Source: Nocardiopsis alborubida (GTDB taxonomy: Bacteria > Actinomycetota > Actinomycetes > Streptosporangiales > Streptosporangiaceae). Taken from it: DNA of 64,000 bases. The translations under genes and the position numbers were made by a program. The notes beneath the pieces were generated by a model, which saw nothing but the letters and a program-made list of their open reading frames with translations, was not told the origin of the DNA and did no database searches. The stretch is taken from positions 62,001 to 126,000 of the forward strand of contig NZ_JAAXPG010000007.1 of assembly GCF_012396365.1 (NCBI RefSeq), written 5' to 3'. This document shows, piece by piece, positions 16,603 through 25,052 of the stretch (positions are counted from its first letter, which is position 1; each line of letters starts with the position of its first letter).

Positions 16603-17610
16603 TCAGGGGGAGGCGGCGACCGGCGGCTGCTCGGGATCGGACTCCGGCCGCGCCGGGGCCGGGGGCACGGCGGTCTGGGCGACGAAGGCGCCCGCGACGA
16701 TGACGGCGGCGCCGACGGCCTGCACGGGGGTGAGCGCCTCGCCCAGCAGCACCCACGCCAGCACGATCGCGGTGACCACCTCCAGGTAGGCGACCGCCCC
16801 GGCGACCTGCGGGGACAGGCGCCGGATCGCCGAGATGCCGAGGAAGTAGGCGAGCGCGGTGCACACCAGGCCCAGCCACAGGGCCGCGGCCCAGCCGGGG
16901 AAGGAGAACCCGCCGAGCGCGACCGGGCCGGCGAGCATGTGCCAGGGCAGCGTCCAGGGCCGGGCCAGGACGCCCAGCAGCACCGCGGCGACCAGCGAGC
17001 CGAAGGCGACCACGGCCAGGGGGTGGGTGTCCTCGTCCATGCTGTCCGAGAGCAGGAAGAAGGCGGCCTGCGCCGCGGCGGCGCCCAGCGCCAGCCCCAC
17101 GCCGACCGCGTCCAGGCGCACGCCCGCCCACACCTCCAGCAGCAGGCCGAGTCCGGCCACGGCCAGGACCACGCCGACCACGGCGGCGGGGGAGACGCGG
17201 GTGCGGCGCACCACGCGCAGCCACAGCAGGACCAGGACCGGTCCGAGGAACTCGATGAGCAGGGCGATGCCCACGGGGATGCGCGCGATGGAGGCGAAGT
17301 ACAGGGCCTGGACCCCGGCCATCGGGAAGACGCCGTAGGCCAGGACCAGCAGCGGGCGGCGGCGGGCGGTGCGCCAGTGGGCCAGGGCCACGGGCAACAG
17401 CAGCAGCGCCGCTCCGGCCACGCGCAGCCAGGTGACGTGGAGGGAGTCCATCCCGGCGTCCAGCAGGGGGCGGGCGAAGACGCCTGATCCGCCGAAGGCG
17501 AGTGCCGAGGCGAGCGCGAAGGCCAGCCCCGAGCGTCGGTGGCGCGCGGGTGGGACGGACACGGCGGTGCTCCCGGGGGATGGTGGGGACGTGGGACCGC
17601 TGACGAGCAT
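16603..17610 (-). CDS. EamA/DMT family transporter
   Basis: About 335 residues with ten hydrophobic helices arranged as two EamA repeats (first ending near VGVVLAVAGLGLLLEV, second near VGAAVIVAGAFVAQT). Members export amino acids or other metabolites. ATG 17610 is preferred over 17670, which adds an unconserved polar extension; neither has a strong ribosome-binding site. It converges with the sugar importer operon and shares its terminator. Substrate unknown. Confidence 0.82.
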   Translation of the reverse strand: MLVSGPTSPPSPGSTAVSVPPARHRRSGLAFALASALAFGGSGVFARPLLDAGMDSLHVTWLRVAGAALLLLPVALAHWRTARRRPLLVLAYGVFPMAGVQALYFASIARIPVGIALLIEFLGPVLVLLWLRVVRRTRVSPAAVVGVVLAVAGLGLLLEVWAGVRLDAVGVGLALGAAAAQAAFFLLSDSMDEDTHPLAVVAFGSLVAAVLLGVLARPWTLPWHMLAGPVALGGFSFPGWAAALWLGLVCTALAYFLGISAIRRLSPQVAGAVAYLEVVTAIVLAWVLLGEALTPVQAVGAAVIVAGAFVAQTAVPPAPARPESDPEQPPVAASP

Positions 17611-17730
17611 ACGGCCGGGGTCCGAGGAAGTCTTCGGGCGGCGGGGGCCTCCGGTGACGGGGTCGTACACGAGGGGTGCTCACGACCGGTCGCGGACGCG
17701 GGAGGCGCTCCGGCGGCGGTACGGCCGGCC

Positions 17731-18267
17731 TCAGCCCCGTGCGGGAGTGAGGTCGAGCTGGGCCCAGGCGACGTCGTGCCAGGCGTCGAACTTGCGGCCG
17801 ACCCGTCGCATGAGGCCCGCGTCCTCGAAGCCCAGGGAGCGGTGCAGGCCCAGGCTGGCGTCGTTGGGCAGGGTCATGCACGCGACGGCGGTGCGCATGC
17901 CGCGTTCGGCCAGGCGGGGCAGCAGTTCCCGGTACAGGGCGCGGCCCGCGCCGGTGCGCCTGGGCCCCATGGCCAGGTAGACGCTGACCTCGCACGTCCA
18001 CTGGTAGGCGTCGCGGGCGCGGAAGGGACCGCCGTAGGCGTAACCGACGATCCCGTCCGCGTCCTCCAGCACGATCCAGGCGTGCCGCCGCTGGGCCGCG
18101 GCGATCCGCTCGGCCATCTGCTCGGCGGTGGGCGGCTCGTACTCGAAGGTGATCGCGGTGTCGGTGACGTAGGGAGAATAGATCGCCGCGCACGCCGGAG
18201 CGTCCGCGGGTGTCGCGTCGCGGACGGTGAGGGTCGGCATCGAAGTCATGTCGACCATGGTATTCAT
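17731..18267 (-). CDS. GNAT N-acetyltransferase, phosphinothricin-acetyltransferase-like
   Basis: 178 residues. The GNAT fold is evident: an N-terminal VRDATPADAPACAAIYSPYV, the ITFEYEPPT loop typical of the PAT/bar subgroup, and an acetyl-CoA loop near MGPRRTGAGRALYRELL (a variant of R/QxxGxG/A). Such enzymes acetylate phosphinothricin-like or methionine sulfoximine-like amines. It is divergent from an XRE-cupin gene with overlapping -10 boxes. Methionines at 18267 and 18240 are both possible starts. Confidence 0.82.
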   Translation of the reverse strand: MNTMVDMTSMPTLTVRDATPADAPACAAIYSPYVTDTAITFEYEPPTAEQMAERIAAAQRRHAWIVLEDADGIVGYAYGGPFRARDAYQWTCEVSVYLAMGPRRTGAGRALYRELLPRLAERGMRTAVACMTLPNDASLGLHRSLGFEDAGLMRRVGRKFDAWHDVAWAQLDLTPARG

Positions 18268-18275
18268 CCGAGATC

Positions 18276-18283
18276 CCTATAGT
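18276..18283. promoter_or_regulatory. Overlapping divergent -10 boxes
   Basis: CCTATAGT reads TATAGT rightward (18278-18283, 7 bp before ATG 18291) and TATAGG leftward (8 bp before ATG 18267). Both genes would be nearly leaderless and polymerases would compete for the same site. Confidence 0.45.
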
Positions 18284-18290
18284 GAACGTC

Positions 18291-18854
18291 ATGAGCGACA
18301 CACTGGGACCGGCCCTGGCTTCGACCCTGCGTGAGCTGCGCCGGTCCCGCGGGCTGAGCGGAGGGGCCCTGGCCGAGCTCTCCGGTGTCTCCCGGGGCAT
18401 GATCAGCCGGATCGAGAACGGCGAGGCCCAACCCACCGCCTCCCTGCTGGGACGGCTCGCCGCCGCACTCGGCATCACCCTGTCGGAGCTGGTCGCCCGC
18501 GCCGAGCAGGGCGACCGCCGCCTGGTCCGCGCGCACGAGCAGCCCGTGTGGACCGATCCCGGGACGGGCTACCGGCGGCGCGCGGTCTCGCCCGCGGCCG
18601 GTGGCCCGATCGAGCTGGTGGAGGTGGAGCTGCCGCCGGGGGCGCGGGTGGGCTTCCCCGCACGGGCCTACGCCCTCACCCACCACCAGATCTGGGTGCT
18701 GGAGGGCACGCTCGCCTTCCGCGAGGGCGCTGCGGAGCACGTGCTGGAGCGGGGCGACTGCCTGCACCTGGGCCCGCCTGAGCCGTGCGAGTTCCACAAC
18801 CCGACCGGAGAGGACTGCCGGTACCTGGTGGTCGTCTCCCGACGCGGAGCCTGA
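18291..18854 (+). CDS. XRE family regulator with C-terminal cupin domain
   Basis: 187 residues: an XRE HTH (about 8-65; LSGGALAELSGVSRGMISRI, then ENGEAQPT) and a cupin domain (about 95-185; VELPPGARVGFPAR, HHQIWVLEGTLAF, LERGDCLHLGPPEPCEF). This architecture belongs to regulators sensing small metabolites through the cupin. It is divergent from a GNAT gene, a pairing I recognise from other actinomycetes, and probably controls it. ATG 18291 fits a leaderless transcript; GTG 18282 would overlap the -10 box. Confidence 0.85.
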   Translation: MSDTLGPALASTLRELRRSRGLSGGALAELSGVSRGMISRIENGEAQPTASLLGRLAAALGITLSELVARAEQGDRRLVRAHEQPVWTDPGTGYRRRAVSPAAGGPIELVEVELPPGARVGFPARAYALTHHQIWVLEGTLAFREGAAEHVLERGDCLHLGPPEPCEFHNPTGEDCRYLVVVSRRGA

Positions 18855-18895
18855 GGCCGCTGACCGGTGGACGGGCCCGGTGGTCATCACCGGTC

Positions 18896-18912
18896 CCCGG
18901 CGAGGCGCCGGG
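18896..18912 (+). terminator. Short hairpin after the XRE-cupin gene
   Basis: CCCGGCG / CGCCGGG with a 3-nt loop, between convergent genes. Weak evidence by length. Confidence 0.35.
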
Positions 18913-18925
18913 ACGGTCCGTGCGG

Positions 18926-19570
18926 TCAGCTCGCGTCGAAGCCGCGCAGCATGGCACCGAGCGCGAAGTCGAAGCGGGATCCTGGCCCGGAGGACCGCCG
19001 GGCCCGCGCGGCCTCGGTGAGGAGAAAAGCCTCCCGCGAGCCCGGGTGGGCCGCTGCGCGTGTCTGGCCGGTCTGTGCCTGGTCCTCCGGTCCGCTGGCT
19101 GCCAGCACGGCGGCGTGGCCGACGACGAGATCGGCCACTGCGTACAGCATGTCCAGGGCCCGTTCCTGTGTGAAACCCGCGCTCCGCAGCGTCATGAGCG
19201 CGCTCTCCATGGTGCGTAGGTTCTGTGTGGTGATCGCGGGCCGGGTGATCACCAGGGGCAGGACGTTCGGGTGCGCCAGCAGGGTGCACAGGAGGACGTG
19301 GGCGTACTCGCTCAGGCCCTCCCGCCATGAGGCGGCCCTGGCCATCAGCGGAGCGGCCTGCGTGAAAACCTGCTCGACCAGCCCGTCCAACAGGTCGTCC
19401 TTGCTGACGACGTGCTGGTAGAGGGACATGGCCTCGACTCCGAGCTCCTGACCGATGCGGCGCATCGACAACGCCTTGAGTCCTTCGCGGTCGGCCAGCG
19501 CCAGGGCAGCTCGGAGGACAGCCTGGCGGGTGAGCCCGGCGCTCTGGCCACGGGTGCGGTTCGGGGACAT
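18926..19570 (-). CDS. TetR family regulator (Tet-repressor-like), TetR-1
   Basis: 214 residues. The HTH (ALSMRRIGQELGVEAMSLYQ, then HVVSKDDLL) has the AMSLY recognition helix of the classical Tet-repressor subgroup, and the C-terminal half fits that all-helical domain. GAAAGG lies 7 bp before the ATG. It is divergent from a carboxylesterase gene; two palindromic operators flank overlapping -10 boxes in the gap. The same operator sequence recurs at the UvrA-like locus at 51.4 kb, whose TetR has a near-identical recognition helix. Confidence 0.88.
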   Translation of the reverse strand: MSPNRTRGQSAGLTRQAVLRAALALADREGLKALSMRRIGQELGVEAMSLYQHVVSKDDLLDGLVEQVFTQAAPLMARAASWREGLSEYAHVLLCTLLAHPNVLPLVITRPAITTQNLRTMESALMTLRSAGFTQERALDMLYAVADLVVGHAAVLAASGPEDQAQTGQTRAAAHPGSREAFLLTEAARARRSSGPGSRFDFALGAMLRGFDAS

Positions 19571-19595
19571 GGCGGCCTTTCAGGCGTCACCGGTT

Positions 19596-19608
19596 CTTAC
19601 GGCGTAAG
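19596..19608. promoter_or_regulatory. TetR-1 operator A
   Basis: CTTACGGCGTAAG, palindromic around one central base, overlaps the leftward transcription start of the TetR-1 gene. Confidence 0.65.
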
Positions 19609-19614
19609 TATAGT
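19607..19614. promoter_or_regulatory. Overlapping divergent -10 boxes (TetR-1/esterase)
   Basis: AGTATAGT contains TATACT on the minus strand (19607-19612) and TATAGT on the plus strand (19609-19614). It lies between operators A and B. Confidence 0.5.
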
Positions 19615-19628
19615 GAGAGCACAGGAAA

Positions 19629-19641
19629 CTTATGCCGTAAG
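19629..19641. promoter_or_regulatory. TetR-1 operator B
   Basis: CTTATGCCGTAAG differs from the inverse of operator A at one arm position. It is spaced 33 bp start-to-start from A and lies just downstream of the rightward -10 box. Confidence 0.65.
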
Positions 19642-19675
19642 AAACAAGTCACCGAGCCCGAGGAGGACCGAGCTC

Positions 19676-19744
19676 ATGACCCAGGCCGCGATGCGGTCGG
19701 CCGCGCGCCGGGCCCTGCCCGCACAAGGACGCGTCAGGCCATGA
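19676..19744 (+). CDS. Possible 22-residue leader peptide coupled to the esterase
   Basis: An ATG at 19676 with an excellent AGGAGG 8-9 bp upstream opens a 22-codon frame (MTQAAMRSAARRALPAQ...). Its TGA overlaps the esterase ATG (ATGA, 19741-19744). The esterase ATG itself lacks a good ribosome-binding site, so translation of this small basic peptide may deliver ribosomes to it. It could instead be a scar from a lost gene. No homologue is recognised. Confidence 0.4.
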   Translation: MTQAAMRSAARRALPAQGRVRP

Positions 19745-21231
19745 CAAGCGGGCCCGTCGCCGCTACTCGCGCTGGTCTCGTGCGTGGACGCACCGTCGAC
19801 GGCGTCCACGTCTTCAAGGGAGTCCCGTACGCCGAACCGCCCACCGGCCCCCGCGGGTTCCGCCCGCCGGAGCCGGTCGTTCCGTGGGAGGGTGTACGCG
19901 ACGCCGGAGCCTTCGGCCCCACCGCGCCCCAGCCGGACTTCCCCCTGCCCGTGGAGCTGGCGGGCTTCTATCCGACCGTGGCCGGGGACGACTGTCTCAA
20001 CCTCAACGTCTGGTCCGCCGACCTGGGCCGTGCCCGGCAACCGGTGATGGTGTGGGTCCACGGCGGCGGCTTCGACGGCGGAAGCAGCGTCCTCTACGAC
20101 GGCGGGCGCTTCGCCCGCGACGGCGTCGTCCTCGTGAGCCTCAACTACCGGCTCGGCGCCGAGGGCTTCCTCGCGCCGGGAGACGGGGTCGCCAACCTCG
20201 CCCTCCTCGACCAGATCGCCGCACTGCACTGGGTACGGCACAACATCGCCGCCTTCGGCGGCGATCCGGACAACGTCACCGTGTTCGGACAGTCCTCCGG
20301 TGCCATGTGCGCGGGTACCCTGCTGGCCGTGCCTGCGGCCCGGGGGCTGTTCCGGCGAGCGGTCCTGCAGAGCGGTGCCGGGAACCTGGTCCAGACGCCC
20401 GAGACCGCGCGGCACATCGGTGAGTCGCTGGCCTCACACCTGGGTGTCGCGTTCACGCGCGAGGCGATCGCTGCGGTCTCCCGCCGACGACTGCTCGACG
20501 CTCAAGCCGCGGTGACGGCCGATCTGGCGTCGGCCCCCGATCCCCGGCGCTGGAACGGTGAGCCGGGCTCCAGGGTGACCGCCTGGCAGCCGGTCATCGA
20601 CGAGGGCACCCTGCCCGCCCGGCCGCTCGACCTCGTCCGGACCGGTGCGGGCGCCGACGTCGACATCCTGATCGGCACCAACGCGGAGGAGGGCAGGCTT
20701 TCGCTGGTTCCCTTCGGGGCGTTGGCCGCTGTGACCGAGGCGGATCTGGTCACCGCCGCGAGGCTGTACGGGCTTCCGGCCGAGCGGGTCCGCGCGGCCT
20801 ACGGTGCGGCCGATCGCGGTCTCGGGCCGGGTGACCTGCTGGCGCTGTTACAGCGCGACTGGTGGTACCGCGTTCCCGCCTACCGGCTGGCCGAGGCCAG
20901 GGCCGCGAACGGCACCGCGGTCCACATGTACGAGTTCGCCTGGCGCTCTCCCCAGTTCGGCGGCAGCCTCGGCGCCTGCCACTTCCTGGAGGTCCCCTTC
21001 GTCTTCGACCTCCTCGACGCCCCCCGCTTCTGGCCGCTGACCGGTACCAGTCCGCCTCAGCGCCTCGCCGACTCCGTGCATGCCGCCTGGGTCGCCTTCG
21101 CCACCCGGGGAGACCCGGGGTGGCCTCGCTACGACTTGCCCCGGCGGCCGGTGATGCGCTTCGACGACGCTCCTGCGCTCACCGACGACCACAGGCCGGA
21201 GGAGCGCGCCGTCTGGGACGGCGTCCGCTGA
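19741..21231 (+). CDS. Type B carboxylesterase/lipase
   Basis: 496 residues, full length for the carboxylesterase family. The oxyanion-hole motif HGGGF (107-111), nucleophile Ser185 in GQSSG (usually GESAG), the acidic-residue region (GTNAEEGRL) and the His region (GACHFLEVPFVFD) are all present. No signal peptide is seen, so it is probably cytoplasmic. It hydrolyses ester or carbamate bonds of small molecules. Transcription is probably repressed by the divergent TetR-1 protein through two operators, suggesting induction by a toxic ester or drug. Confidence 0.9.
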   Translation: MTSGPVAATRAGLVRGRTVDGVHVFKGVPYAEPPTGPRGFRPPEPVVPWEGVRDAGAFGPTAPQPDFPLPVELAGFYPTVAGDDCLNLNVWSADLGRARQPVMVWVHGGGFDGGSSVLYDGGRFARDGVVLVSLNYRLGAEGFLAPGDGVANLALLDQIAALHWVRHNIAAFGGDPDNVTVFGQSSGAMCAGTLLAVPAARGLFRRAVLQSGAGNLVQTPETARHIGESLASHLGVAFTREAIAAVSRRRLLDAQAAVTADLASAPDPRRWNGEPGSRVTAWQPVIDEGTLPARPLDLVRTGAGADVDILIGTNAEEGRLSLVPFGALAAVTEADLVTAARLYGLPAERVRAAYGAADRGLGPGDLLALLQRDWWYRVPAYRLAEARAANGTAVHMYEFAWRSPQFGGSLGACHFLEVPFVFDLLDAPRFWPLTGTSPPQRLADSVHAAWVAFATRGDPGWPRYDLPRRPVMRFDDAPALTDDHRPEERAVWDGVR

Positions 21232-21314
21232 AGGGGTTCCCCGCCCCGGTCGCCGAAGCTGCCTCCGCACACCGGGACGTAGGCCGTCCCGGTGCCCGGG
21301 GCCGCGGGCCGGGG

Positions 21315-22148
21315 TCAGTCGACGAGCGCACGGACGAACACGGCGCGCTGGTCGGCCAGCCAGGACTGGCGGCGGTCCCAGCGCTCCCACCCGCCCGTCC
21401 GCTCCAGGTCGCGGGCGAACAGGCCGTCACCGTTCTCGACCCGCTCGGCCACGAAGACGCGGGCGACGGCCGTGTAGTCCTCGACCGTCTCGGGCAGGGC
21501 GCGGCGGTCGTCGACGGAGAGGCCGTAGGCGTCGGCGAGGACGCGCAGCCGGTGCGGGGCGACGCTCCCCTCGTGCGGGGCCCCGGCGGCCGACACCGGG
21601 TCGAGCGCGGGTGCCAGGTAGTAGGCCAGCGCCGCCACGTCCCAGACCGGGCGGCCCGGCGCGGCCAGGTCGAAGTCGATCAGGGCCGAGGCCCGGCCCC
21701 GGCGGAAGACGATGTTCTCCAGGCAGGGGTCGTTGTGGCACAGGATCGGACCGCCCTCGGGGTCGGCCATCCCGGTGGAGCCGGTGTTCCAGGCGGCCGA
21801 GGCGTCCACGGGCACGCGTGCGGCGGCGTCGTGGTAGCGGCGCAGCAGTTCGGCGGCCGAGCGCAGGGTGTGCTCGGTGAACGCCCAGTCGGGGAACGGC
21901 GGAAGGGCGACGTCCCCCTCCACGAAGGTGAGCTCCTCCCTGCCGTCGTCGCGCAGCCGGAGCGGCACCGGAGCGCCCCTGAACCCGCTCTCGGCCAGGG
22001 CGCCCAGGTGGGCGTGGATGGCGGGGGCGGCGGGTGTCGCGGTGCGCACGACGTGGCCGCCGTACCGGAACACCGTGGTCATCATGCCGCCGGCCAGCCG
22101 CTTCCCCCTGTTGTCGGTGCCGCTGTCGGTGTCGGTCGGGTGGGTCAT
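21315..22148 (-). CDS. Aminoglycoside-phosphotransferase-family kinase
   Basis: 277 residues of the APH/choline-kinase fold. The catalytic loop CHNDPCLENIVF supplies H138, D140 and N145, and the metal-binding Asp is in ALIDFD (158-160). An N-lobe with a usable ATP lysine is less obvious. GAGGAG lies about 5 bp before the ATG. Members phosphorylate antibiotics, sugars or small alcohols; nothing in the sequence fixes the substrate. It is transcribed alone, leftward. Confidence 0.8.
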   Translation of the reverse strand: MTHPTDTDSGTDNRGKRLAGGMMTTVFRYGGHVVRTATPAAPAIHAHLGALAESGFRGAPVPLRLRDDGREELTFVEGDVALPPFPDWAFTEHTLRSAAELLRRYHDAAARVPVDASAAWNTGSTGMADPEGGPILCHNDPCLENIVFRRGRASALIDFDLAAPGRPVWDVAALAYYLAPALDPVSAAGAPHEGSVAPHRLRVLADAYGLSVDDRRALPETVEDYTAVARVFVAERVENGDGLFARDLERTGGWERWDRRQSWLADQRAVFVRALVD

Positions 22149-22265
22149 CGCTCTCCTCGGGGTTGAGGACCTGCGGCGGCGGGTCTACCTCGAAACTAGT
22201 GCCAGCGCACGCCCGGGGGGAGGCCGCGCCGTGTCGAAGGTCGTTCCGGAGGAGGAAAAACCCGG

Positions 22266-23312
22266 TCACAGCCGGGGAACCGGGACCGGACGCGACCCCC
22301 GGGCCAGCGACTCGGCTCCGGCCACCCCTACCAGGGAGGCCGCCACCGCCGCGCGTACCGGCACCAGCGGCTCGGCGCCGCGCTGGGCGGTGTCGCGAAA
22401 GCCCCGCAGCAGGCGCACCGTGCCCTCGGCTCCGCGCTCCACGGGCGCCCCGTCCAGGATCAGCGCGGGCGGGACGCGCTCCTCCTCGCGGGCGTTGCCG
22501 TCGGGGCGGGTCCACCCCTCGTGGCGTACGCGCACCGACCAGGCGCGTTCTCCGCGTGCCCGTACCGACTCGGCCAGCCCGTGGGTGCCGCGCACCGACA
22601 CCCAGCTCCAGTGGCTGTCGGGTTCGCCCTGGAGAAAGCCGTTGCGGGTGACGGCCAGGGCTCCCGTGGACAGGCGCACCACCATGGTGCTGGCCTGGCG
22701 CGGCGCGGCCTCGTCCACGGTGAACGCGCTGACCTCCACCGGGTGCGCCCCGGTGATCGCCAGGATCGGCGACAGGGAGTGGGTGCAGTAGGCGGTGGGG
22801 GCGATGCGCCCGCGCCAGTGGGCGGGGTCGCCGGTCAGCCCGGTGACGCCCTCGGGGGACATGCCGTGCAGGTAGTCGGCCTCGATGAGGCTGATCCTGC
22901 CCAGTTCGCCCGACCGGACGGCCTCGCGGACGAGCAGCACGTGCGGGTGCAGGGTGTAGTTCTCGGCCAGGGAGTAGGTCGCCGACGAGCGGTCGGCCGC
23001 CGCGATCAGCTCCCTCGCCTCGGCCTCGTCGGCGCACGCGGCGGTCTCGGAGAGCACGTGGACGCCGCGGTCCAGGAAGGCCCGGGCCAGGGGTGCGTGG
23101 GTGTCGAAGTCGTTGGCCAGGAGCACCCCGTCCAGGTCCTGGTCGAGCAGGTCCTGCCAGCGTCCGGTGAGGGTCGCACCGGGCAGTCGCCCGCGGGCCG
23201 CGGTGCGCGGGGCGGGATCGCGGTCGCATGCCGCCACCACGTCCATGCCCAGCCTGGCGGCCCACTCCGCCAGGTGCAGACCCATCCCCAGCCCCACCAC
23301 TCCCACGCGCAT
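22266..23312 (-). CDS. Gfo/Idh/MocA-like protein lacking the EKP catalytic motif
   Basis: 348 residues from ATG 23312 (MRVGVVGLGMGLHLAEW). The Rossmann half is well conserved, including VLLANDFDTHAPLARAFLDRGVHVL. Where the family has EKP, this protein has SET (LSETAACADEA), so the usual catalytic lysine is missing. The C-terminal domain retains YLHGMSP and THSLSPILAITG segments. It may bind NAD(P) without normal dehydrogenase chemistry, or use another residue. It is not linked to the sugar locus and lies directly downstream of the phage-tail block. Confidence 0.75.
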   Translation of the reverse strand: MRVGVVGLGMGLHLAEWAARLGMDVVAACDRDPAPRTAARGRLPGATLTGRWQDLLDQDLDGVLLANDFDTHAPLARAFLDRGVHVLSETAACADEAEARELIAAADRSSATYSLAENYTLHPHVLLVREAVRSGELGRISLIEADYLHGMSPEGVTGLTGDPAHWRGRIAPTAYCTHSLSPILAITGAHPVEVSAFTVDEAAPRQASTMVVRLSTGALAVTRNGFLQGEPDSHWSWVSVRGTHGLAESVRARGERAWSVRVRHEGWTRPDGNAREEERVPPALILDGAPVERGAEGTVRLLRGFRDTAQRGAEPLVPVRAAVAASLVGVAGAESLARGSRPVPVPRL

Positions 23313-23445
23313 GGGGGCATCATCGGTTCCCGCGCGGCCGCGGGGCAACGGATTTTACGCGCGGCACCGCGAGGCGGGCCCGAAGCGCCGGGCCTGGGGT
23401 GCGTCACGTGCGCGAAGCGGCCGCAACACCGGACCGCTAGCGGCT

Positions 23446-23913
23446 TCAAGCCAGACCGGCGGCGACCCACACGGTCCCGGCGCCGCCTGTCCGCCTCACC
23501 TGGACCTCCATCTCGGCGCCACCGCGCGGGGCCAGCGGCACGCGCAGGCGTGAGGGGGCACCGCCGAGCTCCAGCTCCGGCCCCGACGCCACCCCGTCGA
23601 CCACCACCCGGGCCAGCCCCGTGGTGCCCGCGTCCGCTCCCCCCGCGAGCAGCACCCGCGTGCGGCCGGGGCCCTGCTCCCACCAGGTGTGTCCGACCGT
23701 CTCCCAGGTGTCGGAGGAACTGCTCCACTGGTCGTGTGCCCGCGCTGGCAGGACCGGACCGCCGACGGGCGGCGGGGCCTCCGGCACGGCGGGTGCGCGG
23801 GCCGCCGCGGCGGCCCCGCCCGATTCCTGTCGGGACGCCTCCAACCGGGCCAGACGGCGACGGATGTCGCGCAGCTGGTCGAGGAGCGTGTCCGGTCGGT
23901 TCACACGGCTCAT
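23446..23913 (-). CDS. Last protein of the phage-tail block, coiled-coil N-terminus
   Basis: 155 residues. Residues 1-35 form a likely coiled coil (LLDQLRDIRRRLARLEASRQ), followed by an Ala/Pro linker and a C-terminal beta-rich domain of about 95 residues (HDQWSSSSDTWETVG to VWVAAGLA). This layout suits a small tail-tip or fibre-associated protein. ATG 23913 overlaps the stop of the Gp37-like gene by 4 bp. No family is recognised; the assignment rests on being the tail-cluster terminal gene. Confidence 0.6.
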   Translation of the reverse strand: MSRVNRPDTLLDQLRDIRRRLARLEASRQESGGAAAAARAPAVPEAPPPVGGPVLPARAHDQWSSSSDTWETVGHTWWEQGPGRTRVLLAGGADAGTTGLARVVVDGVASGPELELGGAPSRLRVPLAPRGGAEMEVQVRRTGGAGTVWVAAGLA

Positions 23914-25052
23914 GGCGTCTCCTCCACCGGTATGACGGTGAGTCGGATCAGTTCCTCCTCGGCGTCGTCGCCCGGGGAGACCTCGTACTCCACGATCCGG
24001 GTCGTGACGTCGACGGGACCGGAGAAGAACGGGTCGTCGATGATGACGCGGGCCGGATCGCCGACCCGGTAGGTGCCCAGATACGGCGGGCGGTCGGCGC
24101 GCACGGTCAGCTCGGGGAGGGTGACGGGGTGTTCGAGGTTGTGTCGGCGCTGCTCGGCGAGGGCCCTCAACAGGCTCCGGTCGCTGATGTCGAGCGCGGC
24201 CACGGCGCTCTCCAGCAGAGGCAGGGGCCGTGGACCGGGCGCGGCCGCCGCCGCGTACTCGATCAGCTGTTCGGCGCCGTTTCCCGCGCCTCGGGCGAAC
24301 ACCCGGGTCGCCGCGTCGGCGGCGTCCACCGGCCAGACGAAGTCGACCAGCCCGGCCCCGTACTCCCACAGGTGCGCGGTCCCCGTCCGGCCCAGCTGGG
24401 GTGAACCGAAGAGGACCGACCGCTCGGGGACTCCCCGCACGTAGCGGACGTCGGAGACGAAGTCGAAGCCGTCGGCGGCGTCGGACAGGTCGGAGAGCGC
24501 CTCCAGGACCGGCTTGAGGTCGAAGGGCTGGTAGGTGGCGGTTCGGGGAACGTGTGGGGCGGTACCGCTCCGGCGTACACGGATGCCCAGGTCAGCGCTT
24601 GGCGGCCTCTGGGCGAGGCCGATCAGCGTCTCGGCGATGGAGAGCTGGTCGACGCCCTCGCCTCCCCCGGCCGGAAAGCGGACCGGCGGCTGCTCCGCGA
24701 TCGGGACCCCGGGGGACAGCGGGTGGGGGAGGACGAAGCGGTGCTCGAAGTAGGAGAGGAAGTCGGCGGCGCTCACTTCCAGCATGCCGTCCGCGGCCGC
24801 GTAGCGGGTGGTCCAGACGATCCCGCCCCACACCAGGACGCCGTCGCGGTCCACGTACAGCGCGGTCCTGCCCGGCTCGGTGAGCCGTCGGGGCGCCAGC
24901 GCCCGCACGGCCGGGTCGCGGGTGGGCAGACTGCCGCGGAAGGTGCCCGGGGCGTTGAGGACACGGGTGAAGCCCACTCCGGTCAGGGGGAGGTCGCCGA
25001 TGATCTCTCCGCTGAGCAGATCGGCGACGTAGTAGGTGTAGGTGGCGCTCAT
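23910..25052 (-). CDS. Siphovirus Gp37-like minor tail protein
   Basis: 380 residues. The N-terminus (YYVADLLSGEIIGDLPLTGVGFTRVLNAPG) followed by PGRTALYVDRDGVLVWGGIVW resembles the 'Siphovirus ReqiPepy6 Gp37-like' tail proteins, which are probably baseplate-hub or tail-tip parts and common in actinobacteriophages. The C-terminal half (YLGTYRVGDPARVIIDD) is also typical. It overlaps both neighbours by 4 bp within one leftward operon. Identification is from memory of the family. Confidence 0.7.
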   Translation of the reverse strand: MSATYTYYVADLLSGEIIGDLPLTGVGFTRVLNAPGTFRGSLPTRDPAVRALAPRRLTEPGRTALYVDRDGVLVWGGIVWTTRYAAADGMLEVSAADFLSYFEHRFVLPHPLSPGVPIAEQPPVRFPAGGGEGVDQLSIAETLIGLAQRPPSADLGIRVRRSGTAPHVPRTATYQPFDLKPVLEALSDLSDAADGFDFVSDVRYVRGVPERSVLFGSPQLGRTGTAHLWEYGAGLVDFVWPVDAADAATRVFARGAGNGAEQLIEYAAAAAPGPRPLPLLESAVAALDISDRSLLRALAEQRRHNLEHPVTLPELTVRADRPPYLGTYRVGDPARVIIDDPFFSGPVDVTTRIVEYEVSPGDDAEEELIRLTVIPVEETP

